Shown here: in pieces, positions 11,816 to 21,873 of the stretch | Position numbering within the stretch: the first letter of the stretch is position 1 | Layout: each line of letters starts with the position of its first letter | NCBI RefSeq assembly: GCF_016894265.1 | Contig: NZ_CP069791.1 | Location: forward strand, 1,798,001-1,862,000 | DNA length: 64,000 bases | Direction: 5' to 3' | Origin: Corynebacterium tuberculostearicum | GTDB taxonomy: Bacteria; Actinomycetota; Actinomycetes; Mycobacteriales; Mycobacteriaceae | Notes under the pieces: generated by a model | Database searches by the model: none | The model's input: only the letters and a program-made list of their open reading frames with translations | What the model was told of the DNA's origin: nothing | Made by a program: the position numbers and the translations under genes

Positions 11816-12664
11816 TTAGCTGTCCTTGCATTGAACAGCTGGTTCAATGTTGCCCTTCTCTACCCCTTTATCAACGATGTCCACTAACTCATGGGCGAGA
11901 TACTTTACCGCTGGCTCGGCTTTGGCATAGTCCTCGCCATCGGTAACCACAGATAACGCGACGCCGACGCGCTTGCCAGCAACCTCATGAACGCCAAATT
12001 GGCGGTAGGTGTACTCATTGTCGTCCTCGTCCAAGCCCCAGCCGCTCTTGGCGCGGGTTCGCTTCTCTTTCGACAGACCAATCTTCTGCCAAGCCACAAT
12101 GTCTTTGAGCACCTTGTGGACGTAGTCCGCCTCCTCAATGCAGGGCAATTCAGCACCGAAGACTGCTTGGTCTTTCAATGACCACGTGGAGTAGCCGAAG
12201 GCGGTGTCATGGATATCCGCGTGCGATCCATAGTCTTCGAGCAATTCCTCGACTGCCTTATCGGCGGAGCCTTCGCGCCATTGCACCTGGGACCACAAGG
12301 AGTAGGCGGCATCGTTATCGGATTCCTTGATTGCCAGGTCGACCAAACTCTTATCCGCGCCGTCTTTCAGCGCCGCGATGGCGATAGGGACCTTTACCGT
12401 GGACCAGACGGGACCCTTGCCCTTATCGCCCACAGCAATGGTGTCATCGCCGGCCGAAATAGCGACCCCAACCTTGGCGTGGTACTTCCTTGCGGTCTTG
12501 TCTACTGCACGGTCAAGCTGAGTGCGCACTGAGTCCGGGTCAGGTGCCGGAGAGCTAGTTGACGGCGCTGGGACGTTTTCAGTTTCAGGATCGCCGGAGC
12601 AGGCGCTCACAGTAAGCAGAGTGAGCGCTGCCAGCAGGCTAACGCCGAGGCGGTAACTATTCAC
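11816..12664 (-). CDS. Lipoprotein with class A beta-lactamase-like serine hydrolase fold
   Basis: 282 aa. Signal peptide with lipobox LTVSAC gives a lipidated Cys22. A Pro/Ser-rich linker (about 30-45) precedes a penicillin-recognising-type domain. The three active-site motifs appear in order and spacing: S88-T-V-K91 (SxxK), S115-D-N117 (SDN) and K206-S-G208 (KTG-like). A clear Glu166 equivalent is not evident. It might be a beta-lactamase, a D,D-peptidase-like hydrolase or, like mycobacterial LppW, a fold without proven activity. It starts 7 bases downstream of uvrA and may be read with it. Confidence 0.8.
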   Translation of the reverse strand: MNSYRLGVSLLAALTLLTVSACSGDPETENVPAPSTSSPAPDPDSVRTQLDRAVDKTARKYHAKVGVAISAGDDTIAVGDKGKGPVWSTVKVPIAIAALKDGADKSLVDLAIKESDNDAAYSLWSQVQWREGSADKAVEELLEDYGSHADIHDTAFGYSTWSLKDQAVFGAELPCIEEADYVHKVLKDIVAWQKIGLSKEKRTRAKSGWGLDEDDNEYTYRQFGVHEVAGKRVGVALSVVTDGEDYAKAEPAVKYLAHELVDIVDKGVEKGNIEPAVQCKDS

Positions 12665-12671
12665 AGTGTCC

Positions 12672-15512
12672 CTACTTCAACATGTCCTTTAGGTACCTTC
12701 CGGTATAGGAGCCTTCCACCTGCGCAACATCTTCCGGGGTGCCCTGCGCGACTACGGTGCCGCCGCCGGCGCCGCCTTCCGGCCCCATATCCACTATCCA
12801 GTCCGCAGCCTTGATGACATCGAGGTTGTGCTCAATGATGAGCACCGAATTACCCTTGTCAACGAGGCCTTGGATAACCAACATCAGCTTGCGGATGTCC
12901 TCAAAGTGCAGACCAGTGGTCGGCTCGTCCAAGATGTAGATGGTCCTACCGTTGGTGCGCTTTTGCAGTTCCGAAGCGAGCTTAACGCGTTGCGCCTCAC
13001 CGCCCGACAGCGTGGTTGCGGCTTGGCCGAGGCGAACGTAGCCCAAGCCAACGTCGACAAGCGTGGCAAGGTAGCGGTGAATCGAGTTGATGGGTTCGAA
13101 GAAGTCCGCTGCCTCAGAAATCGGCATGTCGAGAACCTCAGCGATGTTCTTTCCCTTGTAGTGCACCTCCAGGGTCTCGCGGTTATAGCGAGCGCCCTCA
13201 CACACCTCACACGGAACATACACGTCCGGCAGGAAGTTCATCTCGATCTTGATGGTGCCATCGCCTTGGCATGCCTCGCAGCGCCCACCCTTGACGTTGA
13301 AGGAGAAGCGGCCGGCCTTGTAGCCGCGAACCTTGGCCTCCTGGGTTTCGGCAAAAAGGTTACGGATCTTGTCAAAGACGCCCGTATAGGTAGCCGGGTT
13401 GGAGCGCGGGGTACGGCCAATCGGGCTCTGGTCTACCTGGACTAGCTTATCCAGGTGCTCCACGCCCTCGACGCGCTTGGCCCGGCCGGGGACCTGCCGG
13501 GCACGATTGAGCTTATTGGCCAAAGTCTTGGCCAAAATCTCATTGACCACGGTGGATTTACCCGAGCCGGAAACGCCGGTAATGCACGCCAGCACTCCCA
13601 GCGGGATTTCGACGTTTATGCCCTTGAGGTTATTCTCGCGTGCCCCCACGACTTTCAGGGTGCGGTCCTTGTCGATCTCGCGGCGGTGATCCGGGACGGC
13701 GAGCACCTTTTTGCCAGATAGATACTGGCCAGTCAGGGACTCCTCTACCTTTTCAATTCCCGCCGGTTCGCCTTGGTAGACCACCTCTCCACCGTACTCA
13801 CCGGCGCGCGGGCCCACGTCGACAAGCCAATCGGACTCCCGAATGGTGTCTTCATCATGCTCGACCACAATGAGGGTATTGCCAATATCGCGCAAACGCT
13901 GCAGGGTCTTAATAAGGCGCTGGTTATCGCGTTGGTGCAAACCAATGGAAGGCTCATCGAGCACATAAAGTACGCCGGCCAAACCAGAACCAATCTGCGT
14001 GGCTAGGCGAATGCGCTGCGCCTCGCCGCCCGAAAGCGTGGACGCACCGCGGTCCAAGGTCAGGTAATTCAGACCGACGTCCAGAAGGAAGCGCAACCGA
14101 GCCTGGGTTTCCTTGAGTACCGCACCGGCAATGATTTCCTCGCGGTGGCCCAGAACCAAAGAGTCCAGGAATTCAGAGGCATCTTCAATCGAAAGCGCAC
14201 ACAGCCCCGCAATGGACTGCTCACCGTGAGTAGTAGAAGCCAAGCGGACAGCCAAGATCTCCGGCTTCAAGCGCGTGCCTTTACAGGTGCTGCACGGCAC
14301 GCGGCGGGTGTACTGCAGCAGGCGATCCTTTTGGGACTGCGAATCGGTCGTTTCCAGCTTGCGGTGAATGAAGCCAGTCGCACCCTCAAACGGCGCGGTC
14401 CAATTGCGTTGGCGCCCATAGCGGTTCTTGTAGCGAACCTGCACCTCCTCGTCCGTGCCATAGATGAGCGCGTGGCGCTGCTCCTTGGTCAATTCGCTCA
14501 CTGGCGTCCTAGGGTCAAAGCCCATTGCCTTGCCCAGCCCCTCCACTAGCTTGACAAAGTAGCGGGAGTTGGGAGAGGAGTGCCACGGCTGAATGGCATC
14601 AACCGCCGGGGCATCCGGATCCGGAATAAGCAGGTCAACATCGACTTCCAGCTTGGTACCCAAACCATCACACACTGGGCAAGACCCAAACGGGGCATTG
14701 AAGGAAAAGGCCCGGGGCTCATACTCCTCAATGGTCAACGTGTGGCCATTCGGGCAGGCAGCCTTTTCCGAATACGTGTGGGTGAGCTCTTCCCTATCCA
14801 CGAACTCGATGGTGACCAGTCCATCGGCCAAGCGCAGGGCCGTTTCCACCGAATCCGTTAAGCGTTGCTTCTGCGAGGCCTTTACCTGCAAGCGGTCAAC
14901 CACTACCTCAATATTGTGCTTGATCTGCTTCTTGAGCTTGGGAGGATCGCTGAGCTGATGGGTTTCTCCATCCACTCGCACGCGGGAATAACCCTGCGCC
15001 GAAAGATCCTGAAAAAGATCCACAAACTCGCCCTTGCGCTTGCGCACTACCGGTGCAAGTACCTGGAACTTTAGCTTTTCTTCTAGTTCAAGCACCGCAT
15101 CCACGATCTGCTGTGGTGTTTGGCGCTCAATTACCGCATCGCACTTAGGGCAGTGCGGCGTACCAGCACGGGAAAAGAGCAAGCGCAGGTAGTCGTAGAT
15201 CTCCGTGATCGTGCCCACCGTAGAGCGTGGATTATGGTTGGTGGATTTTTGATCAATGGACACTGCGGGTGACAGGCCATCAATAAATTCCACGTTGGGC
15301 TTGTCCATCTGCCCTAAGAACATGCGGGCATAAGAACTCAAGGATTCCACGTAGCGGCGCTGGCCTTCAGCGAAGATGGTGTCAAAGGCCAGCGAAGATT
15401 TACCGGAGCCGGATAGGCCGGTAAAAACAACCATTTTATCGCGGGGGATATCGATATCCACGCCCTTGAGGTTGTGCTCGCGGGCACCGCGCACCACCAA
15501 ACGATCAGCCAC
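12672..15512 (-). CDS. uvrA: UvrABC excinuclease ATPase subunit A
   Basis: 946-aa damage-recognition ATPase of nucleotide excision repair. Two ABC ATPase halves: first Walker [15 protein letters not shown] at about residues 33-46, second [13 protein letters not shown] in the C-terminal half. Paired CxxC zinc-binding segments (CPKC, CPNG, CPVC; CEAC, CEVC) and signature motifs TLSGGEAQR occur in both halves. GTG start at 15510-15512 with GGAGG eleven bases upstream; the protein begins [15 protein letters not shown] as in relatives. uvrB is 6.4 kb away on the same strand. Confidence 0.99.
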   Translation of the reverse strand: MADRLVVRGAREHNLKGVDIDIPRDKMVVFTGLSGSGKSSLAFDTIFAEGQRRYVESLSSYARMFLGQMDKPNVEFIDGLSPAVSIDQKSTNHNPRSTVGTITEIYDYLRLLFSRAGTPHCPKCDAVIERQTPQQIVDAVLELEEKLKFQVLAPVVRKRKGEFVDLFQDLSAQGYSRVRVDGETHQLSDPPKLKKQIKHNIEVVVDRLQVKASQKQRLTDSVETALRLADGLVTIEFVDREELTHTYSEKAACPNGHTLTIEEYEPRAFSFNAPFGSCPVCDGLGTKLEVDVDLLIPDPDAPAVDAIQPWHSSPNSRYFVKLVEGLGKAMGFDPRTPVSELTKEQRHALIYGTDEEVQVRYKNRYGRQRNWTAPFEGATGFIHRKLETTDSQSQKDRLLQYTRRVPCSTCKGTRLKPEILAVRLASTTHGEQSIAGLCALSIEDASEFLDSLVLGHREEIIAGAVLKETQARLRFLLDVGLNYLTLDRGASTLSGGEAQRIRLATQIGSGLAGVLYVLDEPSIGLHQRDNQRLIKTLQRLRDIGNTLIVVEHDEDTIRESDWLVDVGPRAGEYGGEVVYQGEPAGIEKVEESLTGQYLSGKKVLAVPDHRREIDKDRTLKVVGARENNLKGINVEIPLGVLACITGVSGSGKSTVVNEILAKTLANKLNRARQVPGRAKRVEGVEHLDKLVQVDQSPIGRTPRSNPATYTGVFDKIRNLFAETQEAKVRGYKAGRFSFNVKGGRCEACQGDGTIKIEMNFLPDVYVPCEVCEGARYNRETLEVHYKGKNIAEVLDMPISEAADFFEPINSIHRYLATLVDVGLGYVRLGQAATTLSGGEAQRVKLASELQKRTNGRTIYILDEPTTGLHFEDIRKLMLVIQGLVDKGNSVLIIEHNLDVIKAADWIVDMGPEGGAGGGTVVAQGTPEDVAQVEGSYTGRYLKDMLK

Positions 15513-15577
15513 TGTGCTCAGACCTCCAGTACTAGGGATTGCAATCTTCCCTCGAATGTACCCGTAGGCTAGGACAC

Positions 15578-16180
15578 ATGACTAACGAGCTTCAGCTACA
15601 TCAAATTTCCGTCTCCGAGATGGACAATAACTGCTACCTCCTACAGGCGGGCGAAGAGGGCTTGCTTGTCGACGCCGCCGATGACGCCCCCGCAATCCTC
15701 GACATGGCCCGCAAGGCCGGAGTGAAAATCACCGCGGTGCTTACTACCCACCGCCACTGGGACCACGTGCGCGCACTCGAGGAGATTTTGTCCGAAACGG
15801 GCGCTACTCACTACGCCTCTTTCCTCGATTCCCCCGCCATCCCAGCTGAGGTAGACGTAGAGCTGCGCGAGGGCGATTCCATCGAGTTCGCGGGCCTTCA
15901 GCTGCCCATCATTATCTTGCGCGGCCACACCCCAGGCGGGGCGGCACTTGTTGCAAGCATCGATGGCGTCACCAACCTCTTCGTAGGCGATTCCCTCTTC
16001 CCCGGCGGTTTGGGCAAGACCACCTCTGAGGGCGACTTCGTACGCCTATATAAGGACGTCACCGCGCGCATCTTTGATGAGTTCCCCGACAATACGATCG
16101 TGCGCCCGGGACACGGCAAGTCCACGACCTTGGGCGAGGAGCGCCCCAAGCTTGGTGACTGGTGGGAACGCCGCTGGTGA
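15578..16180 (+). CDS. Metallo-beta-lactamase-fold hydrolase
   Basis: 200 aa. The zinc motif THRHWDH (HxHxDH) is at about residues 62-68, followed downstream by [15 protein letters not shown] and RPGHG, the metal ligands of glyoxalase II-like MBL hydrolases. Divergent from uvrA. ATG at 15578 is chosen over an upstream ATG at 15539, because the homology starts near [19 protein letters not shown], the usual N-terminus of this group. TAGGCT lies seven bases before the ATG, so a leaderless transcript is possible. Substrate unknown. Confidence 0.85.
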   Translation: MTNELQLHQISVSEMDNNCYLLQAGEEGLLVDAADDAPAILDMARKAGVKITAVLTTHRHWDHVRALEEILSETGATHYASFLDSPAIPAEVDVELREGDSIEFAGLQLPIIILRGHTPGGAALVASIDGVTNLFVGDSLFPGGLGKTTSEGDFVRLYKDVTARIFDEFPDNTIVRPGHGKSTTLGEERPKLGDWWERRW

Positions 16181-16200
16181 TCCAACGGCGAATTTCCGCG

Positions 16201-16206
16201 TACAAT
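16201..16206 (+). promoter_or_regulatory. -10 element upstream of the DoxX-like gene
   Basis: TACAAT at 16201-16206 lies about 50 bases before the ATG at 16258; no convincing -35 is seen. Confidence 0.4.
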
Positions 16207-16257
16207 GGTCTAGCACACGATAGGTCTAGAACAACGAGCTAAGGAGCTTTAAGGGCT

Positions 16258-17274
16258 ATGATTCGCAAGCTTGCCCGCCCCATGCTGGCATCCGTATTTG
16301 TATGGGAAGGCGTAGACAACCTGCGCAACGCGTCCGAGCATGTCAAGGAAACCGAGGGTTTCCTCAAGACCGTGCGCAAGGCCGTTCCTTCTGAGTACCA
16401 GGGCTACATCCCCAATGACCCAGAACTAGTTACCCGCGCCATTGGCGGCGCTAAGGTAGGCGCCGGCTCCACCTTGGCTCTGGGCAAGGCACCGCGCACT
16501 TCCGCTGCGGTTCTGGCCGCCGCTACCCTGCCTAACCTGATTGGCAAGAATAGCTTCTGGGCAGCAGACAACAAGGAAGACAAGGAATCTCGCCGCAACG
16601 GATTCGTTACCAACACCGCTTTGCTCGGCGCCTTGTTTATCGCTACCCAGGACACCGAGGGTAAGCCTGCCCTGCGTTGGCGCGCGCAGAAGGCCGGCAA
16701 GCGTACGAATAAGAAGATTCAGCAGGCGCTGCCTACTAAGTCTGAGTCCGAGCAGAAGCGCGAAGAACTCTCTGCCCGTGCTAACGAGCTGTCTTCCAAG
16801 GCCGGTGACTGGATCAACGAGACCTCTGCCAAGGCACAGGCTTATGTAGACGACAACAAGGATGACTGGCAGTCCACCGGCCGAGGTCTGCTGGATACTG
16901 CAAAGTCCTATGTTGACGATGCCAAGACCTACGTAGAGGACAACAAGGACGATTGGCAGGAGTCTGGCCGCGGCTTGCTGGGCAACGCCAAGTCCTTCAT
17001 CGAGGACTCGGTCGACAACGCCAAGACGTACGTTGAAGACAATAAGGGTGACTGGCTCGAGACCGCACAGGCTAATCGCGACATCGCCCGTACCCGTGCT
17101 GTGAAGGCAGCTACCAAGGCTCAGGCACGTGCCGATAAGGCCGTCGCCAAGCTGGATGGCGCCAAGTCGAAGCGCGCAAACAAGAAGGCCTCCAAGCACG
17201 CTGACAAGCTGCAGCAGGAGGCAAATAAGAAGATTGAGGCAGCTATCAAGAAGCTGGAAAAGCGCTCTAAGTAG
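16258..17274 (+). CDS. DoxX-like membrane protein with repeated charged tail
   Basis: 338 aa. Residues 1-145 resemble the DoxX family: MIRKLARPMLASVFVWEGV, an AIGGAKVGAGSTLALG helix, AAVLAAATLPNLIG and GFVTNTALLGALFIA. After about residue 150 the protein becomes a long charged helix-forming tail with three copies of a unit near YVEDNKDDWQESGRGLL (about residues 195, 224 and 256), followed by a Lys/Ala-rich coiled-coil-like end. ATG at 16258 with AAGGAG eleven bases upstream. The tail would lie in the cytoplasm or against the membrane. Role unknown; DoxX proteins are linked to redox homeostasis in mycobacteria. Confidence 0.75.
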   Translation: MIRKLARPMLASVFVWEGVDNLRNASEHVKETEGFLKTVRKAVPSEYQGYIPNDPELVTRAIGGAKVGAGSTLALGKAPRTSAAVLAAATLPNLIGKNSFWAADNKEDKESRRNGFVTNTALLGALFIATQDTEGKPALRWRAQKAGKRTNKKIQQALPTKSESEQKREELSARANELSSKAGDWINETSAKAQAYVDDNKDDWQSTGRGLLDTAKSYVDDAKTYVEDNKDDWQESGRGLLGNAKSFIEDSVDNAKTYVEDNKGDWLETAQANRDIARTRAVKAATKAQARADKAVAKLDGAKSKRANKKASKHADKLQQEANKKIEAAIKKLEKRSK

Positions 17275-17310
17275 CCACATCTTCCTCGGCCGAGTATCTC
17301 GGCGATGACT

Positions 17311-17346
17311 CAACGGCCCAGCCTTATGCTGGGCCGTTGTTCTTTG
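17311..17346 (+). terminator. Terminator after the DoxX-like gene
   Basis: AACGGCCCAGC (17312-17322) pairs with GCTGGGCCGTT (17328-17338), followed by GTTCTTT. Confidence 0.85.
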
Positions 17347-17437
17347 TCACAGCAGGGTCTAAACTCATCTCTCCCCCTCGCCGGACAGCGTGCCCGGCAC
17401 CTTCCACCCCATCAACGTCCAATCACCAAGGAGTCAC

Positions 17438-19663
17438 GTGAACTCAGCATCCCAAAAGCACGCGGCGGCCGCAGGTTCCTCGGAGCGCGAAGCCATCGCT
17501 ACGGAGCAAGATTATGTGGACGGCCTTTTCTCCCGCCTCGACGATGAGGTGGCTGCTGCAAATGAACGGCTCAATGAGGTGCAGGCGGACGTAGATCCCT
17601 CCACCCCGGACGCGGATGCCTTGGTACGCCGCGAAACGGAATACCACGGGCTCCAAGCCAAGCTGGATCGTCTCAATGTGGCACAGATGGGTTTGGTCTT
17701 TGGCCGCATCGACATCGATGCCCCAGGTGACAATCCCACCCCGGAAGGCCTAGACCGCCGCTACATCGGCCGCATGGGGCTCGATGCGCGTGAAGAGGAC
17801 TATCGCACGCTACTGCTTGACTGGCGTGCCCCCATGGCACGGCCCTTCTATCTCGCTACTACCGCCCAGCCAGAAGGCGTGCACACCCGCCGCCAAATCC
17901 GCACCAAGGGGCGCACCGTCACTGGCATTCATGATGAAGTCCTTGCTGGCCCCGGCGTGCGTGAAGAAGAGGCCGGCGTAGCGAGCGAATCCGCTCTCTA
18001 TCACGCCATGCAGCGAGCCCGCACGGGCCACATGGCTTCCATTGTGGAGACCATTCAGCGGGAGCAGGACGAGATTATCCGCGATAACACCCGCGGGGTG
18101 ATGGTAGTAGAAGGCGGCCCCGGCACCGGTAAGACCGCAGTTGCGCTGCACCGCGTTGCCTATCTGCTCTATACCCACCGCGAGCTACTTTCTGCCACCG
18201 GCGTACTTATCGTCGGCCCCAATAGCAGCTTCTTGGACTATATTTCGCGCGTGCTCCCAGAACTGGGCGAGACCGGCGTGGTGCTCTCCACCATCGGCGG
18301 GCTCTTTCCTGGAATTGAGCCGGACCACGAAGAAGACCTCGTGGCTCGGGAAATCAAGGGCAGCGACGCCATGGTGGAAATCCTCTCCACTGCGGTCAAG
18401 GACTACCAGTTGCTTCCCGACGCCCCTCGCGAGCTGACCGTCGACGGCCTTACCTTAAGCGTCACACCACACATGGTGAAAAGCGCCCGCACACGTGCAC
18501 GGCGCTCGCGCAAGCCGCACAATGAGGCGCGTGGTGCCTTCATCGAGCACCTCGTAGAGGACCTTGCCCAGCAAATGGCAGAAAAGGTCGGTGCCGATCC
18601 GCTTGGCGGAAAGAATCTCCTGTCGCGCGCCGATATCGATCAATTCCACGATGACCTTGCTGAGGACGCGGCCGTTACTGCCTTGATCGATGAGTTTTGG
18701 CCCGAACTACACCCCACCGATGTACTTGCTGCTCTAGTCTCCTCGCGCGAGCGCATCGCTTCTGCCGCGCACGGATATGACGAGGAAACCCAAGAAGCGC
18801 TCTACCGTGCAGAGGGGCGAGCATGGACGGATTCGGATGCGGCCTTGCTAGACGAGCTTGCCGTCCTCATCGGCCTACCCAACCCTGAAGAAAAGAAGGC
18901 AGCCGATGACGCCGCGTGGCGCGAGCAAGTGGCGGATGCGGAAGACGCATTGGATATCTTGTCTTCCTCCGAGTCCACAGATAACGACGATGACATGTTT
19001 GAAGCAGAAATCCTCTCTGCCCACGATGTCATCGACGCCGAAACCTTGGCGCACCGCCAGGAGGTACGCGATAAGCGCACCACTGCCCAACGCGCCCGCG
19101 AAGATCATACGTGGGCTTATGGTCACATCATCGTGGACGAAGCCCAGGAATTAACACCTATGGAGTGGCGAATGCTCTTCCGCCGCTGCCCTTCGCGGTG
19201 GATGACTTTGGTGGGTGATACCTCCCAGACTGGTTCCCCGGCAGGTGTTGATGACTGGGGCGAGGCCCTCGAGCCCTTCGTGGCTCAACGCTTCCGTCAC
19301 CACTTCTTAACCGTCAACTATCGCACCCCGCAGCCCATTACGGAATTGGCCAATGGACTTTTGGAAATGATTAACCCTGACGCCATTCCGGCGACAGCCA
19401 TCCGTGATGGGGTACAGGTGCGCCGGCTTGAGCAGGGCACCTACACCCCTGGAGTACACAGCGAAGAGGACGGCAGGCTCACAGCGGTTATTGACGCCGC
19501 CACGGCGGAGCGCTACAAGGGCCTCGAGTTTGACCACGTGGTCGTGCTCGATCCGCAGCGCATCGTGGATGCCTCCCCACAGGGATTGCAAAACCTCTAT
19601 GTCTGCATCACTCGTGCTACTCAATCCCTCACGCTCGTTGGTGACTGCGGCGAAGTTCTTTAG
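17438..19663 (+). CDS. HelD-type RNA polymerase recycling factor / superfamily 1 helicase
   Basis: 741 aa. An N-terminal coiled-coil arm (about 20-90) is followed by a superfamily 1 ATPase core: Walker A GGPGTGKTAVALHR at about 226, a DEAQELTP Walker B at about 565, GDTSQTG (motif III) and VCITRATQSLTLVG (motif VI). The GTG at 17438 with AAGGAG four bases upstream is the start; the open frame extends further but without homology. Length and layout match actinobacterial HelD, which pulls RNA polymerase off DNA, and some of which (HelR) confer rifampicin tolerance. That subclass cannot be assigned by eye. Confidence 0.85.
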   Translation: MNSASQKHAAAAGSSEREAIATEQDYVDGLFSRLDDEVAAANERLNEVQADVDPSTPDADALVRRETEYHGLQAKLDRLNVAQMGLVFGRIDIDAPGDNPTPEGLDRRYIGRMGLDAREEDYRTLLLDWRAPMARPFYLATTAQPEGVHTRRQIRTKGRTVTGIHDEVLAGPGVREEEAGVASESALYHAMQRARTGHMASIVETIQREQDEIIRDNTRGVMVVEGGPGTGKTAVALHRVAYLLYTHRELLSATGVLIVGPNSSFLDYISRVLPELGETGVVLSTIGGLFPGIEPDHEEDLVAREIKGSDAMVEILSTAVKDYQLLPDAPRELTVDGLTLSVTPHMVKSARTRARRSRKPHNEARGAFIEHLVEDLAQQMAEKVGADPLGGKNLLSRADIDQFHDDLAEDAAVTALIDEFWPELHPTDVLAALVSSRERIASAAHGYDEETQEALYRAEGRAWTDSDAALLDELAVLIGLPNPEEKKAADDAAWREQVADAEDALDILSSSESTDNDDDMFEAEILSAHDVIDAETLAHRQEVRDKRTTAQRAREDHTWAYGHIIVDEAQELTPMEWRMLFRRCPSRWMTLVGDTSQTGSPAGVDDWGEALEPFVAQRFRHHFLTVNYRTPQPITELANGLLEMINPDAIPATAIRDGVQVRRLEQGTYTPGVHSEEDGRLTAVIDAATAERYKGLEFDHVVVLDPQRIVDASPQGLQNLYVCITRATQSLTLVGDCGEVL

Positions 19664-19683
19664 GCTCCCGTAAGCTTTATGCC

Positions 19684-20700
19684 ATGGCCTTATCTGACAT
19701 CATGCGCAAAGCTGAAAGCTCACTTAACTCCATTACTTTGAAGCGCTCCAAACGGCGTGGATGGCAGCCCCTGATTGTGGGATATACAGGTTATGGCACC
19801 ACCGATCAGGTGAGAATCTTCGGCCGCGTACTGATGCATGATCCTGATGAAGGCAAGAGGGATACGTGGGGTGAGCGCGGCTACCAGCAGTTTCTTACCA
19901 TTCAAGTAGGACACCATGACGTTTCGGTGACTATTGGGGAAAAGACTGTCACCGGCACCACTGACCGCAACGGATACATTGACTTACTAATCCATGACCA
20001 CGGATTAGAGCCCGGATGGCATACGGCAACAATCGAGGCCGCAAACGCGAATGCCGTGGAGGTCCAACTACTTATCGTTGATCCGGCGGCCAAGATCGGC
20101 ATCGTTAGCGATATCGATGACACGGTGCTTGTCACGTGGCTGCCGCGCGCACTCACCGCGGCGTGGAATTCCTGGGCTAAGCGCCCTAGCAAGCGACAGC
20201 CGGTTCCCGGAATGGCCGAATTCTATGCTCAGCTACAGCAGCGCTTCCCCCAAGCCCCAGTGTTTTATCTTTCTACGGGCGCTTGGAATACCTTTGGCTC
20301 GCTCAAAAAATTCCTGTCTCACCATGGTTTCCCCACGGGTCCCATGCTGCTGACGGACTGGGGCCCAACGGAAACGGGACTTTTCCGCAGCGGTCAGGAG
20401 CACAAGCGTGTTCAGCTGCGCAATCTGCTCATTGCTTACCCGGATATGCAATGGATTCTCATTGGCGATGACGGACAGCATGATCCGCTCACCTACGGCG
20501 ATGTGGCCAATGAGCATCCGGACCGGATCCACTCTGTGCTCATCCGCAATCTGAGCCCGCAAGAGCAGTTGCTCTCCCACGGCTCCCTGAGCCCTTTGGC
20601 TGATGCCAATGAGGAGGGCCACTTCTCTATCCCTTTGATTCAGGGCGCGAACGGCGACGCCATTGCCGCCGCATTCGACGCTGCACACCCTGCGGAGTAA
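19684..20700 (+). CDS. App1-family phosphatase (DUF2183)
   Basis: 338 aa. A beta-rich N-terminal region (about 30-130) precedes a HAD-like phosphatase domain with the DxDxT motif D143-I-D-D-T147. The family motifs FYLSTGAWN and LLTDWGP, plus WILIGDDGQHDP, follow. This matches the conserved domain of yeast phosphatidate phosphatase App1. Bacterial members are presumed lipid phosphatases; the substrate here is unproven. ATG 20 bases after the helD stop, so it is probably co-transcribed. Confidence 0.85.
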   Translation: MALSDIMRKAESSLNSITLKRSKRRGWQPLIVGYTGYGTTDQVRIFGRVLMHDPDEGKRDTWGERGYQQFLTIQVGHHDVSVTIGEKTVTGTTDRNGYIDLLIHDHGLEPGWHTATIEAANANAVEVQLLIVDPAAKIGIVSDIDDTVLVTWLPRALTAAWNSWAKRPSKRQPVPGMAEFYAQLQQRFPQAPVFYLSTGAWNTFGSLKKFLSHHGFPTGPMLLTDWGPTETGLFRSGQEHKRVQLRNLLIAYPDMQWILIGDDGQHDPLTYGDVANEHPDRIHSVLIRNLSPQEQLLSHGSLSPLADANEEGHFSIPLIQGANGDAIAAAFDAAHPAE

Positions 20701-20716
20701 GCTGCGCTTAACGACG

Positions 20717-20756
20717 AAACCCGCCTTGGCCTTCCAATAAGACCAAGGCGGGTTTT
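20717..20756. terminator. Bidirectional terminator between the app1-like and usp genes
   Basis: AAACCCGCCTTGG (20717-20729) pairs with CCAAGGCGGGTTT (20743-20755), flanked by T/A runs on both sides. It serves the rightward phosphatase gene and the leftward usp gene. Confidence 0.88.
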
Positions 20757-20767
20757 AATCACCGCAG

Positions 20768-21208
20768 TTAGCTGACGGTGTGAACGATCATTACATCGCA
20801 GTCAGACTGGCGAGCAACGTCTGCCGGCACGGAGCCCAGCAGGCGACCGGTCAGGGAGTTGATGCCGCGGTTGCCCACGATAAGCAGGTCAGCATCGTTA
20901 TCGTTGACGATGGACATCAGGGCCTGCACTGGGGTGCCCGGGCGAACAGCGGTTTCTACCTTGGAAGCGCCGAACTTCTCAGCGTGTGCCTTAGCATCCT
21001 TGAGGTTTGCCTCCGCCTTCTCATCGCCCAAAATGGTTACGGAATCCTGGCGCAGGGTCTTGGAAGCCTGCTCCTGGTTTTCGTAGTAAGCACAACCGAT
21101 AATCAGATTGGAATCGAATGCGGCAGCAATCTTAGCAGCTCGCTCTACAGCGAGGAGAGAAGACTTAGAACCGTCAGTACCGACAACGATCGTGTTGTAG
21201 TCGCTCAT
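20768..21208 (-). CDS. Universal stress protein (UspA family)
   Basis: 146-aa cytosolic single-domain Usp. N-terminal IVVGTDGSKSS and the ATP-binding loop GNRGINSLTGRLLGS (G-x2-G-x9-G-S pattern) near the C-terminus suggest the nucleotide-binding subclass. It follows a second usp gene by 83 bases on the same strand. Confidence 0.93.
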   Translation of the reverse strand: MSDYNTIVVGTDGSKSSLLAVERAAKIAAAFDSNLIIGCAYYENQEQASKTLRQDSVTILGDEKAEANLKDAKAHAEKFGASKVETAVRPGTPVQALMSIVNDNDADLLIVGNRGINSLTGRLLGSVPADVARQSDCDVMIVHTVS

Positions 21209-21291
21209 GATGACCTTTCTTTGTGGGTGTGTACCCGGAGTGTTTATTTAGCCTACAGAGGCATTACTGCCAGTGTAACAACGAAAAATGA

Positions 21292-21744
21292 TTAACGTTT
21301 CTCGCTGGTATTAACTACGACGACGTCTACCTTTGACTTGTGGGTCAGTTCCGTTGGGACAGAACCGAAGACTCGACCACGAACGGAATTCACGCCGCGG
21401 TTTCCCACCACGAACAGGTCCACGTCATAGTCCTGGCCTACTTCCAACAAGGCTTTTACTGGGTCTCCAGATTTCCCTACAATTTCAATGTGTTCCGCAC
21501 CCTCTGACTCGGCGATACGGGTGGCATTGGTCAGGTAGGTACCGGCCATGTCCTCACTTACAACGGGCAGACCGGCTTCGTCGCCCCTCGGAGCACCAAG
21601 CATGGATCCAGCGTGGTTATAAAAAGCTGAGATGATGATCAGCTTAGCGTCGTACGCCCGTGCCATGGACGCCGCAGCGCGGACCGCGCGCAGGGAGGTT
21701 TCAGAGCCATCGGTGCCGACGGCAATGTTTTTATAGGTAAGCAT
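21292..21744 (-). CDS. Universal stress protein (UspA family), second copy
   Basis: 150 aa. IAVGTDGSETSLRAV at the N-terminus and GNRGVNSVRGRVFGS near the C-terminus mark the ATP-binding type. It is clearly related to its neighbour but diverged (extra loop GSMLGAPRGDEA). The pair probably arose by tandem duplication. An AT-rich TATACT sits about 65 bases upstream (complement of 21807-21812) and could be the -10. Confidence 0.93.
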   Translation of the reverse strand: MLTYKNIAVGTDGSETSLRAVRAAASMARAYDAKLIIISAFYNHAGSMLGAPRGDEAGLPVVSEDMAGTYLTNATRIAESEGAEHIEIVGKSGDPVKALLEVGQDYDVDLFVVGNRGVNSVRGRVFGSVPTELTHKSKVDVVVVNTSEKR

Positions 21745-21873
21745 TATTCTCCTCGCAGTTGAACTACTTCACAGTGACAACTAAACGGCGCTTCTGGCAC
21801 TTATCCAGTATAACTAGCGCAGCCCTTTAGAAAAGTACCCGCGGAGCCAATCATCACTTTCAGGGGGAGAAAA

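Noticed and set aside
15550..15570. TCGAATGTACCCG upstream of uvrA as a LexA (SOS) box.
   Set aside because: Only one half resembles the corynebacterial consensus and the second half-site is missing. A true operator needs both.
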